Positions 6,105 through 12,789 of a stretch of DNA of 12,789 nt are shown here, in pieces. Below the pieces are notes generated by a model. The model made no database searches. It was not told the origin of the DNA and worked only from the letters and a program-made list of their open reading frames with translations. A program made the position numbers and the translations under genes. The stretch is from assembly GCA_003134755.1 (NCBI GenBank), contig PLCK01000236.1:1-12789 (forward strand), given 5' to 3'. The number at the start of each line of letters is the position of its first letter. Position 1 is the stretch's first letter. This DNA is from Actinomycetota bacterium (GTDB lineage Bacteria; Actinomycetota; Actinomycetes; Acidothermales; Acidothermaceae).

Positions 6105-7883
6105 GTGCCCCAGCTGCGACTCGCACTCGCCCAGGTCAACCCCGTCGTGGGCGATCTCCAGGGCAATGCCGACCAGGTCGTCGAGTGGACGCGTCACGCC
6201 GCGGAACGGGGTGCGCACCTCGTCGCGTTCCCGGAGATGATGCTGACGGGCTATCCCGCCGAAGACCTGGTCCTGCGTTCGTCCTTCGTCGAGGCATCCG
6301 CCGACCTCGTCGACACGTTGGCGGCGCGGCTGGCGGCCGAGGGCCTGGGCGACCTCGCCGTCATCGTCGGCTTCGTCGACCGCACCCCAGCGCTGTCCAC
6401 CGACTCCGCCGCCCTAAAGCTGCCCACCGACTCAGCCGCTTTCCTCTTCAGAGGTCAGGTGGTCGCCCGCTACGCCAAGCACCACCTCCCTAACTACGGC
6501 GTGTTCGACGAGATCCGGTACTTCACCAGGGGCGACCGCCTTCCCGTGGTGCGCTATCTCGGCGTCGACATCGCGATGACCGTGTGCGAAGACCTCTGGC
6601 AGGAGGGCGGGCCACTTACGGCGGCCCGCCTTGCGACGTCCGGCCTCGTCGTCAACATCAACGGATCGCCCTTCGAGCACGGCAAGGCCGACGTTCGGCT
6701 GCGGCTCGCGCAGCGTCGCGCGGCCGAGATCGGCGCCTCGCTCGCCTACGTCAACATGGTGGGCGGTCAGGACGAGCTGATCTTCGACGGCGGTTCGTTC
6801 GTCGTTTCGCCGGCCGGCCAGCCGCTGGTCCAGGCGCCGCGTTTCGAGGACGGGCTCGTCGTCGTCGATCTCGGGCTGCCGACGGCGACGGACGACCGCG
6901 TCGGCACCGTCGACGTCGGCGACGGCACGTTGATGGCGATCGAGCGCGTCGATCTGCGTACTTCCCCGTTGCGACCCTACGAGGCACATGCCGCTGGTAT
7001 TGCGCCCCCGCTGGCCACCGAAGCGGAGGTGTACGCCGCGTTGGTCCTCGCGACTCGCGACTATGTGCGCAAGAACCGGTTCACGTCGGTCGTGCTCGGA
7101 CTCTCAGGTGGCATCGACTCAGCCCTGGTGGCGACGATCGCGGTCGACGCGCTCGGTGCCGGCGCGGTGAATACGGTCGCGCTTCCTAGCCGCTGGTCGA
7201 GCGACCACTCACTGGCCGACGCGGCCGAGCTCGCGCGACGGCAAGGTACGACGCACTCCGTCGAACCGATCGCCGACATCGTGACGGCCTTCGAGAAGGA
7301 GGTCGACCTGCACGCGCTGGCGGCAGAGAATCTGCAGGCCCGAGTGCGCGGCACGATCCTGATGGGGCTGTCGAACGAGCACGGCCACCTGGTCCTGACG
7401 ACAGGCAACAAGAGCGAACTCGCCACCGGTTACTCGACGTTGTACGGCGATTCGGCGGGCGGGTTCGCGCCTATCAAGGACGTCCCGAAGACGCTGGTGT
7501 GGAAGCTCGCCCGATGGCGCAACGCGCAAGCCGCCAACGTGGGAAAAACTCCGCCGATCCCGCAGAACTCCATCGACAAGCCGCCGTCGGCGGAACTGCG
7601 TCCCGACCAGCTCGATAGCGACTCGCTCCCTGATTACGGAGTGCTCGACCCGGTGCTGGAGGCCTACATCGAGCAGGATCTCGGCCGCGAGGCGATGATC
7701 GCTGCAGGACATGACCCGGCCATCGTCGACCGAGTCATCGCCCTCGTCGACGGCTCGGAATACAAGCGCCGCCAGTACCCGCCCGGCCCGAAGATCACCC
7801 CGCGCAACTTCGGCCGCGACAGACGACTCCCGATCACGAATCGGTGGCGGGAGCCTCGATCGGACGCCGATCTGCCGGCGTAG
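6105..7883 (+). CDS. nadE: glutamine-dependent NAD+ synthetase
   Basis: NadE completes NAD+ synthesis. It adenylates nicotinic acid adenine dinucleotide and amidates it with ammonia tunnelled from glutamine. The 592-residue protein has the two-domain form. The N-terminal nitrilase-type glutaminase carries the Glu-Lys-Cys triad E44 (FPEMMLTGYP), K125 (AKHHLPNYG) and C161 (TVCEDLW). The C-terminal synthetase has the ATP-binding PP-loop SGGIDS at 334-339 and the conserved TGNKSELATGY...GGFAPIKD stretch. All key residues are present. Residues 99-116 contain a 9-residue tandem duplication starting TDSAA, absent from typical family members. The start is GTG 6105, in a likely leaderless context. The gene diverges from glnA2, so a glutamine producer and a glutamine consumer share one 93-bp promoter region. 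Its last 50 bp overlap the convergent tetR gene. Confidence 0.96.
   Translation: MPQLRLALAQVNPVVGDLQGNADQVVEWTRHAAERGAHLVAFPEMMLTGYPAEDLVLRSSFVEASADLVDTLAARLAAEGLGDLAVIVGFVDRTPALSTDSAALKLPTDSAAFLFRGQVVARYAKHHLPNYGVFDEIRYFTRGDRLPVVRYLGVDIAMTVCEDLWQEGGPLTAARLATSGLVVNINGSPFEHGKADVRLRLAQRRAAEIGASLAYVNMVGGQDELIFDGGSFVVSPAGQPLVQAPRFEDGLVVVDLGLPTATDDRVGTVDVGDGTLMAIERVDLRTSPLRPYEAHAAGIAPPLATEAEVYAALVLATRDYVRKNRFTSVVLGLSGGIDSALVATIAVDALGAGAVNTVALPSRWSSDHSLADAAELARRQGTTHSVEPIADIVTAFEKEVDLHALAAENLQARVRGTILMGLSNEHGHLVLTTGNKSELATGYSTLYGDSAGGFAPIKDVPKTLVWKLARWRNAQAANVGKTPPIPQNSIDKPPSAELRPDQLDSDSLPDYGVLDPVLEAYIEQDLGREAMIAAGHDPAIVDRVIALVDGSEYKRRQYPPGPKITPRNFGRDRRLPITNRWREPRSDADLPA
6399..6452 (+). repeat. 27-bp tandem duplication inside nadE
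   Basis: Two adjacent 9-codon units (6399-6425 and 6426-6452) encode TDSAALKLP and TDSAAFLFR. The first five residues are identical and the DNA is partly diverged, mostly in third positions. Only one such unit is expected here, where the family has an N-SAA strand before the Lys-containing motif. The frame is kept. Confidence 0.65.
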
Positions 7884-8493
7884 CCCGCAACCCGTCGAGC
7901 AACGCGTCGACGTACGTCGCGGCCAACTCATCGGGCTGGTCGACACCCGGGTTCCACATCACGACCTGGACCAGCATCGGCGCGACGACCATCAAGGCCA
8001 GCGTCTCGACATCGAGGTCGGCTCGAATCTCGCCGTTCGCGATGCCGCGCCGGACGGTCTGGCGCACCGTCTCGCGCCGGCGTTCGACGACGACCTTCTT
8101 GTACTTCGCGGCGATCTCGGGATACCTGGCACCGTCGGAGAGCATGCATGGGTAGAGCCGGGTCGCCACATTGTGTTTGTGCCGTCGCCTAATCCCGTCG
8201 ACGAGGGCGATCAGGTCGTCTCGGACGGAGGTCCCGGGAAGCTCGGGTGACGGGTCCTCGACGGTAGCCAACGCATCCAATACAAGCGCTTCCTTGTTCG
8301 GCCAGCGCCGGTAGATCGTCGCCTTTGCGACGCCGGCACGCAGCGCGACCTGCTCGAGCGACAGCCCGTCGATACCCGACTCGATCAACTCTTCGAGAAC
8401 GGCGTCGATGATCGCCCGATCGGCGTCCGGACTGCGTGGCCGGCCGCGCGGCCGATCATCGACCGCATCGCCAGCTTGTTCGAGTGGTCTCAC
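7834..8493 (-). CDS. TetR/AcrR-family transcriptional repressor
   Basis: This is a 219-residue predicted DNA-binding regulator, most likely a drug-responsive repressor of the efflux gene just upstream of it. An Arg-rich RPRGRPRS stretch (about 14-21), like an AT-hook arm, precedes the TetR helix-turn-helix at about 45-64 (LSLEQVALRAGVAKATIYRRW), followed by PNKEALVLDAL. The C-terminal half is helical and family-typical, forming a ligand pocket and dimer interface, but no ligand can be inferred. The GTG start (8493-8491) overlaps the transporter TGA (8492-8490) as GTGA, so the two are co-transcribed and probably translationally coupled. The 3' end runs 50 bp into the opposing nadE gene. The likely operator is the GATACG/CGTATC palindrome near 10136, at the head of the operon. 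Confidence 0.92.
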   Translation of the reverse strand: MRPLEQAGDAVDDRPRGRPRSPDADRAIIDAVLEELIESGIDGLSLEQVALRAGVAKATIYRRWPNKEALVLDALATVEDPSPELPGTSVRDDLIALVDGIRRRHKHNVATRLYPCMLSDGARYPEIAAKYKKVVVERRRETVRQTVRRGIANGEIRADLDVETLALMVVAPMLVQVVMWNPGVDQPDELAATYVDALLDGLRATPADRRPIEAPATDS

Positions 8494-10073
8494 TCAGACA
8501 CCAGCTCACCCTCGCGCGCCCGCTCCGGCTGGCGCGGCAGCTCGATCGTGGGACGCCCAGGAAGGAACTTCCACGCCACGAACGTGCCGATCAGACCGAA
8601 CGCACCGGAGAACAACGACGTCACGTGCATCGCGTGGATGAACGCAGCGTCAGCCGCTGGGATCACGTCGTGCAGCGACGCACCGACCCGGTCGACGACC
8701 GTGTGCGTGGCCTGGATCGACTTGCCCATCTGCGTGCGCACGGCAGGTGGCACCGGTAAGGCATTGAGCGTCGGCTGGAGCTTCGACCGGTAGGCCCCGG
8801 CGAGGATCGAACCGAGAACGGCCAGACCGAGGGCGCCGCCGATCTGACGGGACACGTTGTTGATCGCCGAGCCTGCACCGGCCTTCTCGCGTGGCAGCGA
8901 CGACATGATGGACTCGGTCGCCGGCGGCATGATGTTGCCCATCCCGAAGCCCTGCACGAAGAACAGCGCCTCGAGCAACCAGATTGACGAGTGCTGACCG
9001 AGGAACGAGTAGCCGACGAACGTGGCGGTCACCATCAACATCCCAGCGGTGCAGACCGCCTTGGCGCCGAACCGCCGCACCAGTTTCGCGCTGCGCGGCG
9101 CCCCGATGATCTGCGCGACTGCGAACGGCAGCAACAGCACGCCAGCGCGAAGTGGCGAGTACCCGCGCACGGTCTGCAGGTAGAACACCATGAAGAAGAA
9201 CGTGCCCATCAACGCGAAGAAAACGAGCCCAATCGCGCCGACAGCCGCAGAGAATCGCGGCTCCTTGAAAAGCGAGATGTCGAGCGTCGGGTGATCGATG
9301 CGAAGCTCGTACCAGACGAACGCGGCCAGGACGACGACACCGGCGAGGAACGTCGCCCACACCTGCGGCGACCGAGCGGTGCCGAGGTCGCCGACCTTGA
9401 TCAGCGAGTAGACGACGAGCATGAGGCCGAAGACGGAGAGCACGACGCCGACGGGGTCGAGCCGGCCCGGGTTCGGGTTACGCGACTCCGGCACGAGCGC
9501 CCGGATCAGGAAGACGCCGAGGACGACGATCGGTACGTTGATGAGGAAGACGCTGCCCCACCAGAAATGCCCGAGCAGCGCACCGCCGACGATCGGTCCG
9601 ATCGCGATGCCAAGGCCGACAGCTCCGGCCCAGACGCCGATCGCCTTCGGTCGCTCGGCCGGCTCGAAGACGTTGCTGATGATCGACAGCGTCGCCGGCA
9701 TGACCGCGGCGGCACCGAGGCCCATCAGGGCACGGGCAGCGACGAGCTGGCCCGGACTCTGTGAATACGCCGAGGCGAGGGACGCGGTTCCGAACAGGAC
9801 GAAGCCGAGGAGCAGGATCCGGCGACGTCCGAGCCGGTCACCGAGGACCCCCCACGTCAGCAACATCCCGGCGAACACCAGCGTGTAGGAGTTGATGAAC
9901 CACTCGAGGTCGCTCTGGCTCGCCGCGAGGCCCTTCTTGGGATCGGCGAGCACCTTGAGCGCCACATTCAGGACCGTGTTGTCCAAAACGACGATCAAAA
10001 GGCTCAGCACCAGCACAGCGAGAATCGCCCACCGGCGGTCATGGACACGGTTCTGGTCGGTGGCGATCGCCAT
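8490..10073 (-). CDS. DHA2-family (EmrB/QacA-type) 14-helix MFS drug efflux transporter
   Basis: The 527-residue proton-driven exporter belongs to the DHA2 branch of the major facilitator superfamily, which typically expels hydrophobic or cationic drugs. The first helix has motif D1 (LDNTVLNVAL, from about residue 30). Motif A, GVLGDRLGRRR, is at about 75-85. The antiporter motif C, GLGIAIGPIVGG, is at about 153-164 and is followed by FLINVP. The length and number of hydrophobic segments suit 14 helices, with a long extracytoplasmic loop before the last one (about 430-480). The start is ATG 10073 with a strong GGGAGG 5 nt upstream (10084-10079). It heads a two-gene operon with the overlapping tetR gene. 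The substrate is unknown. Confidence 0.94.
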   Translation of the reverse strand: MAIATDQNRVHDRRWAILAVLVLSLLIVVLDNTVLNVALKVLADPKKGLAASQSDLEWFINSYTLVFAGMLLTWGVLGDRLGRRRILLLGFVLFGTASLASAYSQSPGQLVAARALMGLGAAAVMPATLSIISNVFEPAERPKAIGVWAGAVGLGIAIGPIVGGALLGHFWWGSVFLINVPIVVLGVFLIRALVPESRNPNPGRLDPVGVVLSVFGLMLVVYSLIKVGDLGTARSPQVWATFLAGVVVLAAFVWYELRIDHPTLDISLFKEPRFSAAVGAIGLVFFALMGTFFFMVFYLQTVRGYSPLRAGVLLLPFAVAQIIGAPRSAKLVRRFGAKAVCTAGMLMVTATFVGYSFLGQHSSIWLLEALFFVQGFGMGNIMPPATESIMSSLPREKAGAGSAINNVSRQIGGALGLAVLGSILAGAYRSKLQPTLNALPVPPAVRTQMGKSIQATHTVVDRVGASLHDVIPAADAAFIHAMHVTSLFSGAFGLIGTFVAWKFLPGRPTIELPRQPERAREGELVSE

Positions 10074-10088
10074 CCGGGCCTCCCATTT

Positions 10089-10096
10089 CGATACGC
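10089..10096 (-). promoter_or_regulatory. extra half-site like the efflux operator
   Basis: The minus-strand GCGTATCG repeats the core of the palindrome at 10136-10151 and lies just upstream of the transporter's ribosome-binding site. It could be a secondary contact for the TetR protein. The match is short and could be chance. Confidence 0.25.
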
Positions 10097-10115
10097 ATCA
10101 GTCTTGTAACGGACG

Positions 10116-10144
10116 ACGATAGGCGAGCGAGTTCAGATACGCAA
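10116..10144 (-). promoter_or_regulatory. candidate promoter of the efflux-tetR operon
   Basis: On the minus strand, TTGCGT (10144-10139) and TATCGT (10121-10116) are separated by exactly 17 nt. They resemble -35 and -10 elements of a housekeeping sigma promoter. Transcription would start near 10109, leaving a leader of about 36 nt that contains GGGAGG. The -35 lies inside the GATACG/CGTATC palindrome, as expected for a repressible promoter. Confidence 0.5.
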
Positions 10145-10151
10145 CCGTATC
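10136..10151 (-). promoter_or_regulatory. candidate TetR operator
   Basis: GATACG (10136-10141), a 4-nt spacer and CGTATC (10146-10151) form a perfect inverted repeat of the size and style of TetR-family operators. A further partial copy follows directly at 10152-10157. It covers the -35 element of the candidate efflux promoter. The encoded TetR protein is the obvious candidate ligand, by analogy with many TetR/EmrB pairs. Confidence 0.6.
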
Positions 10152-10156
10152 GTATC

Positions 10157-10168
10157 GAAAACGTTTTC
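10157..10168. promoter_or_regulatory. perfect 12-bp palindrome GAAAACGTTTTC
   Basis: This self-complementary site has the central CG and flanking A/T runs seen in operators of LacI-family regulators. It stands out as AT-rich in GC-rich DNA. It lies between the efflux operator and panB and could serve either gene. No LacI-family gene is present in the window, so the link is only by pattern. Confidence 0.4.
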
Positions 10169-10172
10169 AATC

Positions 10173-10192
10173 GCCCGGCCTCACGGCCGGGC
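10173..10192 (+). other. GC-rich hairpin upstream of panB
   Basis: GCCCGGCC (10173-10180) and GGCCGGGC (10185-10192) form a perfect 8-bp stem with a TCAC loop. It ends 79 nt before the panB ATG, so it could lie in the panB leader or insulate the divergent units. No U-run follows on either strand. Confidence 0.45.
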
Positions 10193-10271
10193 TGCGCCAA
10201 CGGTCCGGGTCGTGGCACAGTGGAATCGCCCGGGTACGCCGAACGGCGACTCGAGGCCCGAAAGGCACACC

Positions 10272-11111
10272 ATGACCACTGCTCCAGCCCCGTCCCAGCC
10301 GCCGGCCGCCGGTCCTGCCCGGCTGGGCATCGCTGAACTCAGGCGACGCAAGGACCGCGGCCAGCGCTTCGCCGTACTCACGTCGTACGACCAGATAACG
10401 GCGGGCATTTTCGAGTCGGCCGGAATCGACGTCCTGCTTGTCGGCGATTCCGCGGCCAACAACGTGCTCGGATATCCCGACACGATTTCGGTGACCGTCG
10501 ACGAATTGCTGCCCCTCGTGCGCGCCGTGGTGCGCGGCACATCACGCGCCCTCGTGATAGCCGACCTGCCGTTCGGTTCATACCAGCTCTCTCCGCAGCA
10601 GGCACTCGAGACGTCGTTGCGCTTCATGAAGGAAAGCGGTGCGCAGGCAGTGAAGTTCGAAGGCGGCGTCGCGGTGGCCCAACATGCCCGCACTGTCGTC
10701 GAGGCCGGAATACCTGTCGTCGGCCATGTCGGCTTCACACCGCAAAGCGTCCACGGCCTCGGTGGTTATCGGGTTCAGGGCCGCGGTGACGACGCCGACC
10801 GCGTCATCAACGACGCCCTGGCACTGCAATCCGCGGGCGTTTTTGCGATCGTCCTCGAGATGGTTCCCGCCGACCTCGCGAAGCAGATAACGGCGGAACT
10901 GTCGATCCCGACGATAGGGGTCGGAGCAGGTGCGGACTGCGACGCACAGGTGCTCGTATGGACGGACATGGCCGGCTTCGGCAATGGCCACACACCGAAG
11001 TTCGTCAAGCCGTACGCCGACCTGCGCGGGGTACTTCTCGACGCCGCAACACGCTACCGGGACGACGTGGTGTCAGGCAGCTATCCCGACGCGGACCACT
11101 CCTACACCTGA
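10272..11111 (+). CDS. panB: 3-methyl-2-oxobutanoate hydroxymethyltransferase
   Basis: PanB transfers a hydroxymethyl group from methylenetetrahydrofolate to 2-oxoisovalerate, giving ketopantoate, the first committed step to pantothenate and coenzyme A. The 279-residue protein shows the metal and substrate residues of this barrel-fold family: D59 (LLVGDSAANNVLGY), D98 (VIADLPFGSYQ), E130 (AVKFEGG) and the catalytic-position E196 (IVLEMVPADLA). The conserved HVGFTPQSVHGLGGYRVQGR is at about 152-171, followed by IPTIGVGAG. The start is ATG 10272 with AAAGG upstream; an in-frame GTG at 10212 would add 20 residues without family resemblance. The gene contains five ATA isoleucine codons (residues 42, 96, 147, 206, 215), which is unusual for DNA this GC-rich. 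Only 14 bp separate its stop from the convergent npdG. Confidence 0.96.
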   Translation: MTTAPAPSQPPAAGPARLGIAELRRRKDRGQRFAVLTSYDQITAGIFESAGIDVLLVGDSAANNVLGYPDTISVTVDELLPLVRAVVRGTSRALVIADLPFGSYQLSPQQALETSLRFMKESGAQAVKFEGGVAVAQHARTVVEAGIPVVGHVGFTPQSVHGLGGYRVQGRGDDADRVINDALALQSAGVFAIVLEMVPADLAKQITAELSIPTIGVGAGADCDAQVLVWTDMAGFGNGHTPKFVKPYADLRGVLLDAATRYRDDVVSGSYPDADHSYT

Positions 11112-11125
11112 GCGGAGTACGAACC

Positions 11126-11830
11126 TCACACTCCCGTCAGCCGGATGCCCGCATGCGCGTGGTGCCGCCGGTTCACCGCTATGAGATTCGCGGTCAGCGC
11201 CTCGACCTGGTGCGCGTTGCGAAGCCGACCCGCGTAGACGCCGCGGGCACCGGGCAGTCGGGCCGCGAGTTCCTGCACCAGATCGGTCGCGGCACGGTCG
11301 TCGCCGAGTACCAGGACGTCGCAGTCGATCGCGTCGACCGATCTGTCGTTGAGCAGCACGGCGGAGACATGGTGAAAGGCGGCCACGACCCGACTGTCAA
11401 CGAGTATTGCCGCGGCCTGCTGCGCCGCGCTGCCCTCGGCGACATCGAGTACGAATGCGCCCGCCTTGTCGAAACCGAGCGGGTTGACGCAATCGACGAC
11501 GACCTTGCCGGACAGCTGCGTCACCAGCCCCTCGAGCAACTGTGCGTGACCGTCCCATGGCACAGCGACGACAACGACGGCGGCCGCTGCGGCCACATCG
11601 ACGTTGGAGGCGCCGCCCACGCCGACGCCGATGTCGCGCGCCACCTGTTCCGCGCGCTCGGCGTCCCGCGATCCGATCAGCACACCGAGCCCCGCAGTTG
11701 CCCACCGATACGCGAGCCCGCGGCCCTGCTCGCCGGTACCACCGAGGATGCCCACAGTGCCGAAGGCGCCAGTCGGCGCAGTTCCCCATGGACCGGCACT
11801 AGGGATTGTTCCGATCAGCGGGTCGGTCAT
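11126..11830 (-). CDS. npdG: F420-dependent NADP oxidoreductase (NpdG/Fno type)
   Basis: The predicted 234-residue cytosolic enzyme moves hydride between NADPH and coenzyme F420, supplying reduced F420 in actinobacteria. After a 24-residue Gly/Pro-rich leader comes the dinucleotide-binding motif VGILGGTGEQGRGLAYRWA (about 26-44). SRDAERA follows at about 54-60, where Ser and Arg are placed to bind the 2'-phosphate of NADP. The later VVVVAVPWDGH and VVVDCVNPLGFDKAG stretches are typical of the family. Its length suits NpdG. ATG 11830 is preceded by CAGGA at good spacing. It faces panB tail to tail. A more general NADP-binding coenzyme F420 reductase-like protein is the alternative, with F420 use inferred from the family rather than seen. 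Confidence 0.87.
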   Translation of the reverse strand: MTDPLIGTIPSAGPWGTAPTGAFGTVGILGGTGEQGRGLAYRWATAGLGVLIGSRDAERAEQVARDIGVGVGGASNVDVAAAAAVVVVAVPWDGHAQLLEGLVTQLSGKVVVDCVNPLGFDKAGAFVLDVAEGSAAQQAAAILVDSRVVAAFHHVSAVLLNDRSVDAIDCDVLVLGDDRAATDLVQELAARLPGARGVYAGRLRNAHQVEALTANLIAVNRRHHAHAGIRLTGV

Positions 11831-11915
11831 GGCGTCATCCTGGCAGCCGCGCGACCATAGCGGGGATCGACAATGGCACCGCGATTCCCACCGACGAGCT
11901 CAGGAGGCGATGACC

Positions 11916-12569
11916 GTGGACAGCGCACGCGTCGCACTCATGCGCGATCTGCTCGCCGGAACCGGCTGGGTCGAACGCACCCGTTCGTTCGGACGGGCAC
12001 TGCGGCGCGCGCCGCACGAACCGGGCGGGCTGCTTGTCGTCGGCACACCGACCGAGGATCCGTGGCATGTCGCGGCACACCTGGACGAGGAGGCGCGCTG
12101 GTCGAACCTGCCCAATCTCGCGCCTGTGCTCGTGCGCTGGTCGCCACCGGCCGGTGCACCCGCCCACCTTGCGATCGGGCTGCAACGACTCGAACGAATC
12201 GGCAGGCACGAGACGGTGTTCGTCGTCGCGCCCGACGTCGCGCCCGCAACATTGCTCGAACGCGTGTCCGACGCACGCAAAGCAGGGGCGACGGTGTTCG
12301 CAATCGATGCCGGCGATCCGGAGTTGGAAGGCCTCGCCCACGAGTCGCTCGTGGTTCCTGGAACGACCGCCGCCGGGCCAGCGGGTCGTCTCATCGTGCC
12401 CGAGTTCGAGGTCGTGTCACACCTCGTGACCGCGGCGGCAGGCGTCTCGGCGTCAGCCACGGACAACCGCCTCGGTGGGCTTCGCCGGCGGCTGGCGCGG
12501 ATGCTCGAGACAGTCAGCGACCCCGACGAGTCCACCGGCGGCGACGCACCACGAGGACGACGACGATAA
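11916..12569 (+). CDS. conserved actinobacterial hypothetical protein with SIS-like pattern
   Basis: The 217-residue protein has no function I can name. It is soluble, with alternating beta strands and helices. LLVVGTPTEDPWHVAAHLDEEAR and a strand such as APVLVRW come first. A block then reads TVFVVAPD...LLERVSDARKAGATVFAIDAGDPELEGLAHESLVVPG, which follows the order of a sugar-isomerase (SIS) domain half: a strand, a helix with a basic GA turn, a strand ending in D, then a helix leading to VP. I recall similar uncharacterised proteins in Streptomyces. GTG 11916 is preferred because AGGAGG (11902-11907) lies 8 nt upstream; ATG 11910 would be only 2 nt from it and would add two residues. The tail is Asp/Arg-rich and overlaps the opposing DedA gene by 56 bp. 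Confidence 0.8.
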   Translation: MDSARVALMRDLLAGTGWVERTRSFGRALRRAPHEPGGLLVVGTPTEDPWHVAAHLDEEARWSNLPNLAPVLVRWSPPAGAPAHLAIGLQRLERIGRHETVFVVAPDVAPATLLERVSDARKAGATVFAIDAGDPELEGLAHESLVVPGTTAAGPAGRLIVPEFEVVSHLVTAAAGVSASATDNRLGGLRRRLARMLETVSDPDESTGGDAPRGRRR

Positions 12570-12789
12570 CGACGACGACACCCAACGTCGTCCATCCGAT
12601 GAGACTGATGTCCGATGCGACCCGCCGCCACGCCTTGCCGGCAAGGTAGCCCGCCACGACAACGGACGACGCCCACAGCGTTCCGCCGACGAAATTCCAC
12701 AGGAGGAACGTTCGGTAGGGCATCTTCGAGACGCCCGCGAAACCCGGAACGAGGGCCCGCAGGGCCGCGGCAAACCGTCCGACTAACCA
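12514..12789 (-). CDS. DedA-family membrane protein, C-terminal part (runs off the window)
   Basis: The minus-strand frame is open to the right edge, giving 91 C-terminal residues. It begins WLVGRFAAALRALVPGFAGVSKMPYRTFLLWNFVGGTLWA, which carries the DedA/VTT signature F-x-x-x-R-A-x-x-P-x-x-A-G followed by the re-entrant and membrane region. A last hydrophobic helix (LGVVVVIVVVLVV) and a basic tail RRRRWTRRGR follow. DedA proteins act in the inner membrane, with family roles in lipid-carrier scrambling and proton-motive-force homeostasis; the specific role here is unknown. An internal ATG at 12723 exists, but the signature continues upstream of it, so the gene starts outside the window. Its 3' end overlaps the convergent hypothetical gene. 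Confidence 0.87.
   Translation of the reverse strand, partial: WLVGRFAAALRALVPGFAGVSKMPYRTFLLWNFVGGTLWASSVVVAGYLAGKAWRRVASDISLIGWTTLGVVVVIVVVLVVRRRRWTRRGR

Noticed and set aside
6012..6218. Upstream extension of glnA2 by 69 codons
   Set aside because: It would overlap nadE and run through the promoter region; the ATG at 6011 has a ribosome-binding site and the family's exact N-terminus.
10212..10271. Upstream GTG start for panB
   Set aside because: The extra 20 residues have no family resemblance and the ATG at 10272 has AAAGG in front.
1..12789. tRNA/rRNA genes, insertion sequences, CRISPR arrays, phage or defence genes
   Set aside because: No cloverleaf, no spaced repeat array, no transposase or phage-like protein was seen on either strand.

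Overview
The window is GC-rich, densely packed DNA from an actinobacterium. It has G/C-ending codons, GTG starts and apparently leaderless promoters. The pairing of glnE with a GlnA2-type glutamine synthetase, next to panB, resembles the gene neighbourhood of Mycobacterium and Streptomyces. A predicted F420:NADPH oxidoreductase fits the same phylum. The GlnA2 and GlnE sequences look closer to the Streptomyces/Frankia side than to mycobacteria, but I cannot name a genus. Protein-family calls come from recalled sequence motifs, not from a database search.

Layout. Positions 3-104 hold the C-terminal end of an unidentified plus-strand gene. A minus-strand block follows, read right to left: glnA2 (6011-4650), a 146-bp intergenic region with unusual inverted repeats, glnE (4503-1486), and an EntS/MFS_3-like transporter (1489-89) that overlaps the glnE stop codon by 4 bp. 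Divergent from glnA2 is nadE (6105-7883), a glutamine-dependent NAD+ synthetase. The 93-bp gap between them carries a GlnR-like box on the glnA2 side and a leaderless-type -10 element for nadE. Next is a minus-strand drug-efflux cassette: a DHA2-type 14-helix transporter (10073-8490) overlapping a TetR-family repressor (8493-7834). It has a good candidate operator and promoter upstream (10116-10151). Plus-strand panB (10272-11111) converges on a minus-strand NpdG-like oxidoreductase (11830-11126). A plus-strand conserved hypothetical protein with an SIS-like pattern (11916-12569) then converges on the C-terminus of a DedA-family membrane protein that runs off the right edge.

Functionally the centre is nitrogen and cofactor metabolism: glutamine or gamma-glutamyl-amine synthesis (glnA2), reversible adenylylation of glutamine synthetase (glnE), glutamine-consuming NAD+ synthesis (nadE), pantothenate synthesis (panB) and F420/NADPH exchange (npdG). 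The efflux/TetR pair looks like a self-contained cassette between nadE and panB.

I see no RNA genes, insertion sequences, phage genes or CRISPR arrays, and no clearly new multi-gene system. The observations most worth checking are an insertion in the catalytic flap of GlnA2, the interlocked inverted repeats and palindrome upstream of glnE, the GlnR-like box over a possible glnA2 promoter, a 9-codon tandem duplication in NadE, and the compact palindromes between the efflux cassette and panB.
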